Notes: a model not told the origin generated them from the letters alone. A stretch of 64,000 nt of DNA from Colwellia sp. (GCA_013215295.1 JABSOZ010000007.1:124001-188000); one strand, 5' to 3'. Numbered from the stretch's first letter, positions 44,428-52,936 are shown. A program made the numbers and translations.

Positions 44428-45066
44428 ATGGATTCAAAAATTGACTTTACGTCGTACACATTAGAAGAACTTAATTCAGCTGTAGATTCTATAGATAGTG
44501 ATCAATACCCTGAAAGGGCAGAAGAAATAAATCGACTGATACAAGAAAGAGCTGTCACTAATATCGAACAAGTTGATCACGCAAAAAAGGTTGATAACAC
44601 TGCCGAGGTTGATAACACCAAACGAGTTGGAGGAAAAGCGACAAGAGGAGACCGTTTCATTTCAGCACTTATTGATGGACTTATTGGTATGGTTGCTTCG
44701 ATCCCAATATTTATGTATGTAGATTTTGATAAACTAGCAGATCCTTCTTTTGTATTAGGTCTGTCTTTATTAGGGTATGGGTTAGTTATTAGTTTTATAT
44801 TGCACGGTTATCTTTTATATCATTATGGCCAGACAATAGGGAAAAACTTCATGTCAATTCGTATTGAAAATTTAGACGATACTAAGGCTGAGCTATCCAC
44901 TATTTATTTAAAGAGAATTTTACCTATGCAAGTGATTTCCATCGTTCCCTTTGGTGGTCAAATTATTGCTGGTCTTGTTAACCCACTCTTTATTTTTGGC
45001 AAACAAAAACGTTGTGTGCATGACTATATTGCAAAAACAAAAGTGTGTTATACCAATAACGATTAA
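44428..45066 (+). CDS. RDD family membrane protein
   Basis: The product is 212 residues. The first 60 are soluble and include a short degenerate repeat (VDHAKKVDNTAEVDNTKRV). The RDD domain starts near residue 70 with the signature GDRFISALIDGLI (R-x-x-x-x-x-x-D-x-x), followed by membrane helices (ISFILHGYLLYHYGQTIGKNFMSIRI and the last, IVPFGGQIIAGLVNPLFIF). The C-terminal CVHDYIAKTKV matches the family end. RDD proteins are mostly of unknown function; some affect Na+/H+ exchange. It ends the DUF2999-zinc ribbon-DUF924-RDD group. Confidence 0.88.
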   Translation: MDSKIDFTSYTLEELNSAVDSIDSDQYPERAEEINRLIQERAVTNIEQVDHAKKVDNTAEVDNTKRVGGKATRGDRFISALIDGLIGMVASIPIFMYVDFDKLADPSFVLGLSLLGYGLVISFILHGYLLYHYGQTIGKNFMSIRIENLDDTKAELSTIYLKRILPMQVISIVPFGGQIIAGLVNPLFIFGKQKRCVHDYIAKTKVCYTNND

Positions 45067-45092
45067 ATTAGGCAGTGGTTAATATTCACGTT

Positions 45093-45139
45093 AAGTTGCA
45101 TCATTTTATTGTTTTACTCGTCAATAAAAGATGCAACTT
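45093..45139. terminator. Long two-way terminator hairpin between RDD and rlhA
   Basis: AAGTTGCATC-A-TTTTATTG (45093-45111) pairs with CAATAAAAGATGCAACTT (45122-45139) to give 18 base pairs with one bulged A and a 10-base loop. It lies between the ends of two converging genes (RDD stop at 45066, rlhA stop at 45161). The inner A/T part gives T-rich sequence on both strands. Confidence 0.75.
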
Positions 45140-45160
45140 CAATAATCGGAATACTATGTT

Positions 45161-47473
45161 CTACAAGCCTGTGTGGTATTGACTATCAGTTGACTCAGGC
45201 ACCATGATATTCAGTGTTTCAGGTACTGTAGTGTTACCTTTAAGTAACTCCTCAAATTGAGTGATTAATAACGCTTTTTCAGGCATTTGTTTATCACCTG
45301 AGCCGATATTGGTTAAATCAATCATAAAACCGTCGAATAAGTCACTTAAGTCTTCAATAATTTCCGTGTTTAAAAACTGATCTTGATTATAAATACTTGG
45401 GTAGCCTGCTTTTTGTTTGTCGATAGCAAACGAGACACCTTTTAAGTTAGTGATACTGGTCGATTTATCACATGAAAGCATACAGCCATTATCAATACGT
45501 GGCTTTTCACAGCCAACACTTTGTTGGAAGAAACATTGTCTGCTGGCCATCAATAAAATTGGGTGATAAATACTATAGAACAGTTTGAAATTTTCAGGAC
45601 GAGCAATATTTCTAATCTGTTGACGGTTAATTTCGTTAGAAATAAACGCACCTTTACAGTCAAACCCTTCCTGTATCGCCAGTAAAGCGTAGGAGTTAGT
45701 GGTATTTAAAAATGGGCCTGCTATCCATTGAATACCTAAACGGTTTGCTTCATAAGCGATACCGGTATTATTAGTGACAATAAGTTTAGGCCTTACTTGT
45801 TCTAAAATATTTACCGCTACGTCGTAATCTTTACCAATTAATACCGAAGAAAACCAAGGGATCAGACGAGGATTCTCTTTAAGAAAACCAACATACTTAG
45901 TACAACCGCGTTTATAAGCTTCTGGCAGCTTAAAGTAAATGTCAGCTGTGGTTAAACTCGCTAATTCCACATCGCTTTCATCACAAATGAGTATTGATAA
46001 CTCTGCTTTTGCTTCACTCGTGCTAGTTAGTTTTGGATGTCTTGTTAACTTAGGTAATATAACTTCAGCGATTACCGGCTTTGAATTGTTTAGCAATAAT
46101 GCCGCTTGGTTCTTTAATACCGTTAACTCTTTAAAAGGTATACTTAAACCGTCATCGAGTGTTTGTGTACATATTTCTATTAAATTAAAGTGGGCATTGT
46201 TGAAACTTTTAAAACGTTTTTCAACGGTTTCTCTATCAATACTCAATTTACCGCTTTTTACTAAAGTACTTTGCGATTTAAGTTCAAAGGTTTTTGTTTC
46301 AATGCCTTTGTCGCTATCTTTTGCATCCATAAATGGCTGCTGTTGAGAAAGTTCTTTTGTTGTCACTGTTAAGATGAGCGGTTGGCCCAGTTTTCCAGAA
46401 ATAGTCAGTGTTAACGATATCTTATCAATGGTTAAGTGTTTTATTTTATCGTCAACAGAGGCGTTAATCAGTTGTTTTTCATCATTAAGCTTTTGCTCGA
46501 CTTCTTGAATTTGTACCACTGATATTGCATTGCTCTTATCGACAGCATGATATTTAGAATTATCACGCGGGTTTTCAATAAACATTGACTGGTTTAAATC
46601 GCCACGTAAAAACGCGTTCGAAAAGTCGCGGTTAAATACTTTGTAAAGACGTTCACCGTCTTCAAGTAGTTCACCTGTTCTAAGAAAACCATCAATTTGT
46701 TTACGAAAGCTGTCTACAACGGTGTGTACATAACTAGCGCCTTTAATTCGCCCTTCAATTTTAAATGAATGCACACCGGCTTCAATCAGCGCGGGTAAAT
46801 CAAAAAAAGCAGAGTTATCTTTAATATTTAGCGGGAATTTATTACCGGTTTCTGTCGGTTGATACTCTTCACGACAGGCTTGGCTACAGCGGCCACGATT
46901 ACCTGAATTACCAACGCTGGCTGAAGTTGAATAACACAGACCAGAGAATGCGACACATAGTGAGCCATGAACGAACACCTCGACTAAGGTTTCGTGCTCT
47001 TTACCTGCTGCTGTCATCGCGGTAATTTCACGTAAATTTAATTCTCTTGATAAGTTGACCCGTGAGGCACCTAACTTTTTCAAAAAAGGTATTTGGCCTA
47101 TATTATGAGTGGTTAATTGCGTTGATGCGTGAATATCAAGGGTTGGAAAGTGCTTTTTAAGCAGGTAGAACATCCCTATATCTTGCACGATAACGCCATC
47201 AAGCGTGGTATTAGCAAGTTTAGTGAGTAACTTAGCAAGTGAAGAAAATTCTCGCTCTAAAATTACAACATTTAAGGTTAAGAATATTTCGCATTGATAA
47301 CGATGTGCTAAACGAATAACGCCAACAAGTTGCTCAAATGAGATATTAGTAGCACGATTTCGGGCGTTAAATGTATCTAAGCCACAGTAAACGGCATCGG
47401 CGCCAGCAATAATTGCTGCTTTAATGGCTTCGACATCACCGCCGGGTGCTAATAATTCTATTTTTGGATGCAT
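45161..47473 (-). CDS. rlhA: U32-family 23S rRNA hydroxylase RlhA
   Basis: The product is 770 residues. The start MHPKIELLAPGGDVEAIKAAI is the U32 family opening, and the signature SLCVAFSGLCYSTSASVGNSGNRGRCSQACR (near 170-200) carries the conserved cysteines thought to hold an iron-sulfur cluster. The DUF3656 middle domain and a further C-terminal part with cysteine-rich SRQCFFQQSVGCEKPRIDNGCMLSC follow. This is the long RlhA (YdcP) layout rather than the shorter TrhP/YegQ. RlhA makes 5-hydroxycytidine at C2501 of 23S rRNA in E. coli using prephenate-linked chemistry. Length is about 100 more than E. coli RlhA. It is divergent from the glutathione transferase gene. Confidence 0.85.
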   Translation of the reverse strand: MHPKIELLAPGGDVEAIKAAIIAGADAVYCGLDTFNARNRATNISFEQLVGVIRLAHRYQCEIFLTLNVVILEREFSSLAKLLTKLANTTLDGVIVQDIGMFYLLKKHFPTLDIHASTQLTTHNIGQIPFLKKLGASRVNLSRELNLREITAMTAAGKEHETLVEVFVHGSLCVAFSGLCYSTSASVGNSGNRGRCSQACREEYQPTETGNKFPLNIKDNSAFFDLPALIEAGVHSFKIEGRIKGASYVHTVVDSFRKQIDGFLRTGELLEDGERLYKVFNRDFSNAFLRGDLNQSMFIENPRDNSKYHAVDKSNAISVVQIQEVEQKLNDEKQLINASVDDKIKHLTIDKISLTLTISGKLGQPLILTVTTKELSQQQPFMDAKDSDKGIETKTFELKSQSTLVKSGKLSIDRETVEKRFKSFNNAHFNLIEICTQTLDDGLSIPFKELTVLKNQAALLLNNSKPVIAEVILPKLTRHPKLTSTSEAKAELSILICDESDVELASLTTADIYFKLPEAYKRGCTKYVGFLKENPRLIPWFSSVLIGKDYDVAVNILEQVRPKLIVTNNTGIAYEANRLGIQWIAGPFLNTTNSYALLAIQEGFDCKGAFISNEINRQQIRNIARPENFKLFYSIYHPILLMASRQCFFQQSVGCEKPRIDNGCMLSCDKSTSITNLKGVSFAIDKQKAGYPSIYNQDQFLNTEIIEDLSDLFDGFMIDLTNIGSGDKQMPEKALLITQFEELLKGNTTVPETLNIMVPESTDSQYHTGL

Positions 47474-47586
47474 GGGGTCACTTATCTTTCACTTAAATTT
47501 AAAGGTGGCGATTTTACCGATATATTTCCTCAATGAATACCGTTAAAGTAACTTATTCTTGTATATTTTTTATAAACAAAACTACC

Positions 47587-48267
47587 ATGAAGTCAAATCT
47601 TCCCTTACCTGTCCTTTACTCTCTTCGAAATTGTCCGTATGCGATGCGTGCACGCATCGCAATATATTATGCAAAACAAAAAGTTGCGCTACGAGATTTG
47701 GTTTTAAGCAACAAACCAGATGAAATGTTCGTTGCTTCACCTAAAGGAACAGTGCCCGTTTTAGTGATAGGGAATGAGCTTGAACAACCTCAAGTGATTG
47801 ATGAAAGTTTAGAGGTTATGTTATGGGCATTACATGAAAGTGACCCCGATAATCTTTTGCATAGTGAAACACCGCACTTATTATCTGAGATGTTATCGCT
47901 AATTTCACAATTTGATGATGAATTTAAAAAGTGTTTTGATAAATATCAATGTGCAAAACGTTACCACGAAGATTCACTTGAAAGTGACCGAGCTGCATGT
48001 GAAAAATACATTAGCGATTTAGAGCAACGTTTACAACGCAATGAATTTCTAATGTCAGATAAAGCCAGCTTAGCTGATATCGCTTTGTTGCCATTTATTC
48101 GTAAATTCTCAAAGGTGGAGCGGCAATGGTATTTACAGTCACCATATCCGAAACTACGTACATGGTTAAATAACTATTTGCAGAGCCGAATGTTCAGTAA
48201 AGTGATGACCCAATACCCATTGTGGCTAGAAAAACGAGAACTCGTTATTTTTGGTGAAAACCGATAA
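47587..48267 (+). CDS. Glutathione S-transferase family protein
   Basis: The product is 226 residues from the ATG at 47587; the ATG at 47533 would add 18 residues without family match. Neither has a strong ribosome site. The thioredoxin-like N-terminal domain begins LPVLYSLRNCPYAMRARIAI, so the catalytic residue is probably the cysteine of CPYAMR (as in omega/Grx2-like enzymes) rather than a serine or tyrosine. The cis-proline is in KGTVPVL near residue 60-66. The C-terminal helical domain contains SLADIALLPFIRKF. Likely glutathione-dependent reductase or deglutathionylase; substrate unknown. Its upstream region is shared with rlhA. Confidence 0.85.
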   Translation: MKSNLPLPVLYSLRNCPYAMRARIAIYYAKQKVALRDLVLSNKPDEMFVASPKGTVPVLVIGNELEQPQVIDESLEVMLWALHESDPDNLLHSETPHLLSEMLSLISQFDDEFKKCFDKYQCAKRYHEDSLESDRAACEKYISDLEQRLQRNEFLMSDKASLADIALLPFIRKFSKVERQWYLQSPYPKLRTWLNNYLQSRMFSKVMTQYPLWLEKRELVIFGENR

Positions 48268-48439
48268 CATTTTTTTTCGATCTATCATTAAGCTTTCCTT
48301 AAGAAAAATTCATTAACATTTAAGTAATTAATAATATTTGATGACATTGCAGTGAAATTAATCTGCACATACAACATTGCTAGAAAACAACTACTCGCTC
48401 AGCAATTAAATGAAGATAGATAGTTATGAGGTTTTTATA

Positions 48440-48664
48440 ATGAATAATAAATTTAAATATTCACTGGTTTTTGCTGCGGTTACTTTAGCATCGGGCTGCT
48501 CTAGTTTAGGTGTTGAACCTTGGGAACGCGATTTGTTAGCAAAAGAACAAATGGCATTAACGTCTGCACCGATTGATTCTGCACTTGATGATCATATCTA
48601 CTTCAGTAAAGAAGCATCAAGTGGCGGAAAAAGTTTTGGCGGCGGTGGTTGCGGTTGCAATTAA
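48440..48664 (+). CDS. DUF4266 lipoprotein with Gly/Cys-rich tail
   Basis: The product is 74 residues from the ATG at 48440, with GAGG about eight bases before it; an earlier ATG at 48410 would spoil the signal. The lipoprotein signal is MNNKFKYSLVFAAVTLASGC with the cysteine at residue 20. The mature part is only about 55 residues: the family core LGVEPWERDLLAKEQMAL, then DDHIYFSKEASSGG, and a tail GGGGCGCN. The two cysteines near the end suggest metal binding, a disulfide or a covalent attachment point. It is the first gene of a tight set with a DUF3570 barrel (14-base gap) and an ApbE flavin transferase. Biochemical function is unknown. Confidence 0.88.
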   Translation: MNNKFKYSLVFAAVTLASGCSSLGVEPWERDLLAKEQMALTSAPIDSALDDHIYFSKEASSGGKSFGGGGCGCN

Positions 48665-48677
48665 TAGGTGAAGATAA

Positions 48678-49994
48678 ATGAAAAGTGACACACACAATAA
48701 AAACCTAAAAGCAGCGTTAACTTTAGCCACCACCGCTTTATTTAGCACTGCACAAGTGGGGGCAGCTCCTTTACCATCTGATATGCCTACTGAAGATACA
48801 TGGTCGTTTGATTCAGCTTTTTTATATTACAGTGAAGCTGATCGGGTTTCAGCCGCTGAAGCAATATTTAACGCCAAGAAAAATTATAGTGATGACAGTA
48901 TTTTAAATTTGAAATTAACAGTAGATGTTTTAACAGGTGCCTCTGCTAATGGAGCGGTTGCACAGCCTAATGTTCAAACATTTACTCGACCATCAGGTAA
49001 AGGTGATTATGATGTTAAGGCGGGTGATACACCCCTTGATGATACTTTTAAAGATACCCGTGTACAATTGAATGGGCAGTGGAGCCAAGTACTCGCACAA
49101 AACTACACCGGCAGTGTCGGTGCGCATATTTCTAAAGAATATGATTACTTGTCTCTCGGGGTGAATGGTAATATTGCTTATGATTTTAATAGGAAAAATT
49201 CAACGATTTCATTTGGGTTAAGCCATTTTCAAGATACATTTTCGCCAGAAGGAGGAATACCTAAACCTTTTGCCTCCATGCCATTATCTTATGGTCAATA
49301 TAATGGTAATGACAGCGCTGAAACTATTCACGATGTAACTCGAATAGGCAGTGACGATGATAAAAGCACTTCAGATATCATGGTTGGTTTTACACAAGTT
49401 ATTAACCGACGTATGGTGACACAGTTCAACTATTCTTATTCAGTCGTTGATGGCTTTTTAACTGACCCATTCAAGGTATTGAGTTTGGTTGATACTAGCG
49501 GTATTGCTCAAGACTATTTGTATGAGAATCGCCCAGATAAACGGACAAAACAAAGTGTGTTTGCCCAAACCAAGTATCATTTTGATGAAACTATTCTCGA
49601 TGTGTCGTACCGTTATATGTGGGACGATTGGAAAATTGAATCTCATACCCTTGATACACGTTTATATATTCCCTTAGGGGACGGTAGTTATTTAGAACCG
49701 CATTTACGTTTTTATCAACAAACAGCCGCAGAGTTTTATCATCCTTTCTTGATGCAAGGCGACGCATTGCCTGAGTTCGCCAGTGCAGATTATCGGATAG
49801 GGGAAATGACAGCTTATACGGTTGGTTTGAAATATGGTATGAAATTAGATGGCGGTAATGACTTATCTTTTAGGCTTGAATATTATCGCCAAAACGCTGA
49901 AAGTGCAGGGCATAAAGCGCCAGGTGCATTAGCTAATTTGGCATTATATGAAAGTGTCGATGCAATTATTGCACAGGTAAGTTATTCATTTTAA
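48678..49994 (+). CDS. DUF3570 outer-membrane beta-barrel protein
   Basis: The product is 438 residues. It has a signal peptide (cleavage near QVGAA, about residue 30), then alternating beta strands of barrel type ending in a terminal phenylalanine (VDAIIAQVSYSF), the usual outer-membrane assembly signal. The start of the mature part, SFDSAFLYYSEADRVSAAEAI, and LKLTVDVLTGASANGAV are DUF3570 hallmarks. It probably forms a pore or a docking barrel for the DUF4266 lipoprotein; this is inferred from the tight gene order (14-base gap). A hairpin terminator follows, so the ApbE gene may have its own or read-through expression. Confidence 0.85.
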   Translation: MKSDTHNKNLKAALTLATTALFSTAQVGAAPLPSDMPTEDTWSFDSAFLYYSEADRVSAAEAIFNAKKNYSDDSILNLKLTVDVLTGASANGAVAQPNVQTFTRPSGKGDYDVKAGDTPLDDTFKDTRVQLNGQWSQVLAQNYTGSVGAHISKEYDYLSLGVNGNIAYDFNRKNSTISFGLSHFQDTFSPEGGIPKPFASMPLSYGQYNGNDSAETIHDVTRIGSDDDKSTSDIMVGFTQVINRRMVTQFNYSYSVVDGFLTDPFKVLSLVDTSGIAQDYLYENRPDKRTKQSVFAQTKYHFDETILDVSYRYMWDDWKIESHTLDTRLYIPLGDGSYLEPHLRFYQQTAAEFYHPFLMQGDALPEFASADYRIGEMTAYTVGLKYGMKLDGGNDLSFRLEYYRQNAESAGHKAPGALANLALYESVDAIIAQVSYSF

Positions 49995-50025
49995 AGTGTA
50001 AAAATTAGCAGTCGTATAAATCATA

Positions 50026-50067
50026 AAAACCCTTATTTAATAGAATGAATAAGGGTTTTATCTTTTT
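50026..50067 (+). terminator. Terminator between the DUF3570 and ApbE genes
   Basis: A perfect 12-bp stem (AAAACCCTTATT at 50026-50037 with AATAAGGGTTTT at 50048-50059), with a 10-base loop, is followed by ATCTTTTT. It may attenuate rather than block reading into the flavin transferase gene 22 bases further on. Confidence 0.8.
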
Positions 50068-50088
50068 GAAAAGGTTGAGAAATTAACA

Positions 50089-50985
50089 GTGAATAAAACT
50101 CGAAAAATAATCGTCATTAAACGTCCTGATGGCTTCTGCATTCAATTTGATGCTATGGCTAGCGCTTGTGAAGTAATTGCCGAAATAGACGATGAATTTC
50201 TGGCTAATAAAATAGGCAAAGCCGTGAGTGAAGAAGTTTGGCGTATTGAAGATAAATATAGCCGTTATAATCCTCAAAGCCTTTGTAGTAAAATTAATCA
50301 AAGCAGTGGAAAGCCCATAACAATTGATGATGAAACGGTTGCCTTGCTAAACTTTGCAGATACTTGCTATAAACTCAGTGATGGTGTTTTCGATTTAACT
50401 TCAGGTGTGCTAAGAAACGTATGGCGCTTTGATTGTTCTGACAATATTCCAAGTCATGGGGCTATTGTTAAAGAGATGAAAAATATTGGCTGGCAAAAAG
50501 TAGAGTATAACGTTACAGAAATCTTTCTGCCTAAGGATATGGAATTAGATTTTGGCGGTATTGGCAAAGAATACGCTGTTGACCGAGCATTGCTATTAAT
50601 CAAGACCCTGACAAATCAGCCTGTACTCGTTAATCTTGGTGGCGACTTGGCAACAAACGCAGCGCGTAAAAATGGCGATCCGTGGCAAGTTGGCGTTGAA
50701 CATCCAGGATTTATTGACAAGAAAACGATGGTGGTATCTTTATATAAAGGCGCATTAGCTACAAGTGGTGATGCTAAGCGTTTTTTACTCAAGAATGGTA
50801 AACACTATAGTCACATTCTTAACGCCAAAACTGGCTGGCCGATTGAAAATGCCCCACGTTCAATAACTGTTTCAGCACCTCAATGTATTCAAGCAGGTTT
50901 ATTGGCAACTTTAGCTCAAATGCAAGGTGGCAATGCCGAACAATTTCTTTCAGAACAAGAAATTAAACATTGGGCAATTCGTTAA
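50089..50985 (+). CDS. apbE: ApbE-family FAD:protein FMN transferase
   Basis: The product is 298 residues from a GTG at 50089. The ApbE motifs are clear: MASACEVIAEI near 22-32, IEDKYSRYNPQSLCSKIN near 55-72, DGVFDLTSGVLRNVWRF near 95-111, ELDFGGIGKEYAVDRAL near 146-162, VNLGGDLATNA, and SGDAKRF followed by YSHILNAKTGWP near 240-251. These enzymes move FMN from FAD onto a serine or threonine of periplasmic redox proteins. This one has no signal peptide or lipobox, unlike classical ApbE, so it may act in the cytoplasm before export. It lies just behind the DUF4266-DUF3570 pair; no canonical flavinylated protein is in the window. Confidence 0.9.
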   Translation: MNKTRKIIVIKRPDGFCIQFDAMASACEVIAEIDDEFLANKIGKAVSEEVWRIEDKYSRYNPQSLCSKINQSSGKPITIDDETVALLNFADTCYKLSDGVFDLTSGVLRNVWRFDCSDNIPSHGAIVKEMKNIGWQKVEYNVTEIFLPKDMELDFGGIGKEYAVDRALLLIKTLTNQPVLVNLGGDLATNAARKNGDPWQVGVEHPGFIDKKTMVVSLYKGALATSGDAKRFLLKNGKHYSHILNAKTGWPIENAPRSITVSAPQCIQAGLLATLAQMQGGNAEQFLSEQEIKHWAIR

Positions 50986-51039
50986 TGAAAAAAAATTTGG
51001 CTTATATTTTTAAATTGTAAATATCAGTAGGTAAGTACA

Positions 51040-51132
51040 ATGACTCAAAATGATCGTAACGATAACAACAGGCTAAATGATATATTTACGCTTAAAAATG
51101 GGCTAGACTTTTATCTTCATTTAAAAGAGTGA
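51040..51132 (+). CDS. Possible 30-residue small protein
   Basis: An ATG at 51040 with AGG eight bases before it opens 30 codons to a TGA. The peptide is polar and charged (MTQNDRNDNNRLNDIF then TLKNGLDFYLHLKE). An 11-codon reading that overlaps the apbE stop (TAATG, MKKNLAYIFKL) precedes it. Either is a tiny gene of the flavin module or a remnant of a lost gene. There is no family evidence. Confidence 0.3.
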   Translation: MTQNDRNDNNRLNDIFTLKNGLDFYLHLKE

Positions 51133-51202
51133 GTTTCTTAAATAATGATAGGTAGTTAAGTCTTATTATATATGACCATTAAGTTAACTCATCAGGAACG
51201 CT

Positions 51203-51994
51203 ATGAAATATATTTTCGTTATTATTATCAGTATATTTACATCTTCTCTCACAGCGGAACCATATATTGAAAAAGGTATTGAAGTCATCGGTAAAGCATC
51301 TGTAAAGGCAGAGCCAGATGAATTTGTTTTTACAGTATCAATTAAGCAACGTGGGGCACTCGCAAATAAAGCTAAAGCACGAGTTGATCAAAAAAGTCGT
51401 TTAGTGATAGATATGTATTTATCATTGGGTATTGCTAAAAATTCCATTGAATCTGCTCGACTTCAGTTAACACCTCGTTATGAAAAACGGACTAACGTGC
51501 CGGTGATTGAAATACATCAGCGGTTGACTAACCAAGGTGAAAGTAAAGGAAAAAATAATGTAAAGACTGTCATTAACAGTAATCAATTAGCTGACAATTC
51601 ATCATATATGGCAGAAAAAATTTACTTTGAAGTATCTCGTACCATAATAGTAACTTTCACTGACTTTACACTTTATGAACAGCTACTTGATAACGTAGTT
51701 AAAATAGGGGTTAGCCGCATTTCTCCTTTGCAAACGTCTGTTACAAACCATGAAGACTTATACCAACAAGCACTGATTGAAGCCCTGAAAAATGCGAGTG
51801 AAAAAGCTCAAGCTATCGCTAAAGAAATTAATGTTAAGTTGGGGAAACTCTCTAGCTTTAAAGAATCGTCTTATCACACACCAAGCACCTATATGATGGC
51901 AAGTAGAAGTAGTGATAGTTTTAGTTCTCAACTTGCTCAAAAAGATGTTTCAGCACAAGTAAACGTTACTTTTTCCATTAAAGAAGATAAATAA
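51203..51994 (+). CDS. SIMPL domain (DUF541) periplasmic protein
   Basis: The product is 263 residues with a signal peptide (MKYIFVIIISIFTSSLTA). The SIMPL pattern is visible: IEVIGKASVKAEPDEFVFTVSIKQRGA near 25-50, then YFEVSRTIIVTFTDFTLYEQLLDNVVKIG, and QQALIEALKNASEKAQAIAKEINVKLGKL near 190-220. SIMPL proteins are periplasmic or outer-membrane oligomers. E. coli YggE has been linked to oxidative stress protection, but the mechanism is not settled. A GGAACG ribosome site precedes the ATG. A short polar insert (ESKGKNNVKTVINSNQLADN) lies in the middle. Confidence 0.87.
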   Translation: MKYIFVIIISIFTSSLTAEPYIEKGIEVIGKASVKAEPDEFVFTVSIKQRGALANKAKARVDQKSRLVIDMYLSLGIAKNSIESARLQLTPRYEKRTNVPVIEIHQRLTNQGESKGKNNVKTVINSNQLADNSSYMAEKIYFEVSRTIIVTFTDFTLYEQLLDNVVKIGVSRISPLQTSVTNHEDLYQQALIEALKNASEKAQAIAKEINVKLGKLSSFKESSYHTPSTYMMASRSSDSFSSQLAQKDVSAQVNVTFSIKEDK

Positions 51995-52139
51995 TGAGCT
52001 ACCTTTATTGATTTTGATGAAATTTAGGCAAAAACTGCATTAAATCTGCAATAAGAGCTTTAACTTCGCTGGATATCGGGTTATGTTATGCGTTTTTTGA
52101 CCATCATTTATCTCTGATAAAATAAGAATACTGCTATTT

Positions 52140-52616
52140 ATGAACAAAAATGAATTATATCAAGAACTTTATCAACAAGTTGATGCTCTAATTAGTGATG
52201 AGTCTGATACTATTGCCAATATGGCAAATATTAGCGCTTTGCTTTTTGAGCATCTCACTCAAGTAAACTGGGTTGGTTTTTATCGTTTAATTAATAATGA
52301 GCTAGTATTAGGTCCATTCCAAGGGAAAGTTGCCTGTATTCGTATTCCTGTTGGAACTGGGGTTTGTGGCAATGCTGTTAGTCAGAGTATTACTCAAAGA
52401 GTTGCAGATGTTCATTCATTTGATGGTCACATTGCTTGTGATGCAACCACTAACTCAGAAATTGTTATTCCAATAAAATTGAATAACGAAGTCATTGCAG
52501 TACTTGATATAGACAGTACTGTGTACGATCATTTTGATGAGGATGATCAACAAGGGCTAGAATCAATAATTAATTTATTTGAAAATATCATGATCAAGCA
52601 TGGCGTGATAAACTAA
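52140..52616 (+). CDS. msrC: Free methionine-(R)-sulfoxide reductase (GAF type)
   Basis: The product is 158 residues, a single GAF domain. The fRMsr features are present: NWVGFYRLINNELVLGPFQGKVACIRIPVGTGVCG (about 53-88, with two of the catalytic cysteines), DVHSFDGHIACDATTNSEIVIP (about 100-121, with the third), and LDIDSTVYDHFDEDD. It reduces free methionine-R-sulfoxide. Its stop shares a base with the start of the next gene (TAATG), so the two are coupled. It precedes proQ and prc, as E. coli yebR does. Confidence 0.92.
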   Translation: MNKNELYQELYQQVDALISDESDTIANMANISALLFEHLTQVNWVGFYRLINNELVLGPFQGKVACIRIPVGTGVCGNAVSQSITQRVADVHSFDGHIACDATTNSEIVIPIKLNNEVIAVLDIDSTVYDHFDEDDQQGLESIINLFENIMIKHGVIN

Positions 52617-52906
52617 TGAAAGAAATTATTGTTATTCATGATTATCTCGTTAGCGAAACTATTGTCGGTGACTGGGATGGGCAAGAAGAATTTGTCGCTG
52701 AGCGCATAAATGAAATTTATCATCTGATTTACGATTTAGCTGAAGAAGACATTGAACCAAAGATATTAGCGCAGTTATTATCATTGGTTTGGGATTATTG
52801 GATCAGCCAAGAGTCACTACCTGAAATTGAAAGTGAAGATATTTATGATTGGTGCCAACATTTGTTGGATAACCGTGAACAGTACCTTCAAGATTTAACC
52901 TCTTAG
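52616..52906 (+). CDS. Unknown 96-residue acidic protein between msrC and proQ
   Basis: The product is soluble and strongly acidic (IHDYLVSETIVGDWDGQEEFVAERINEIYHLI, then AEEDIEPKILAQLLSLVWDYWISQE). It is mostly helical. I do not recognise a named family. Its start overlaps the msrC stop by one base and it ends 31 bases before proQ. Conserved placement here would point to a link with ProQ or methionine sulfoxide repair, but that is conjecture. Confidence 0.7.
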   Translation: MKEIIVIHDYLVSETIVGDWDGQEEFVAERINEIYHLIYDLAEEDIEPKILAQLLSLVWDYWISQESLPEIESEDIYDWCQHLLDNREQYLQDLTS

Positions 52907-52936
52907 ATTTAAGCATTTTTAAAAAAAGTTGTATTT

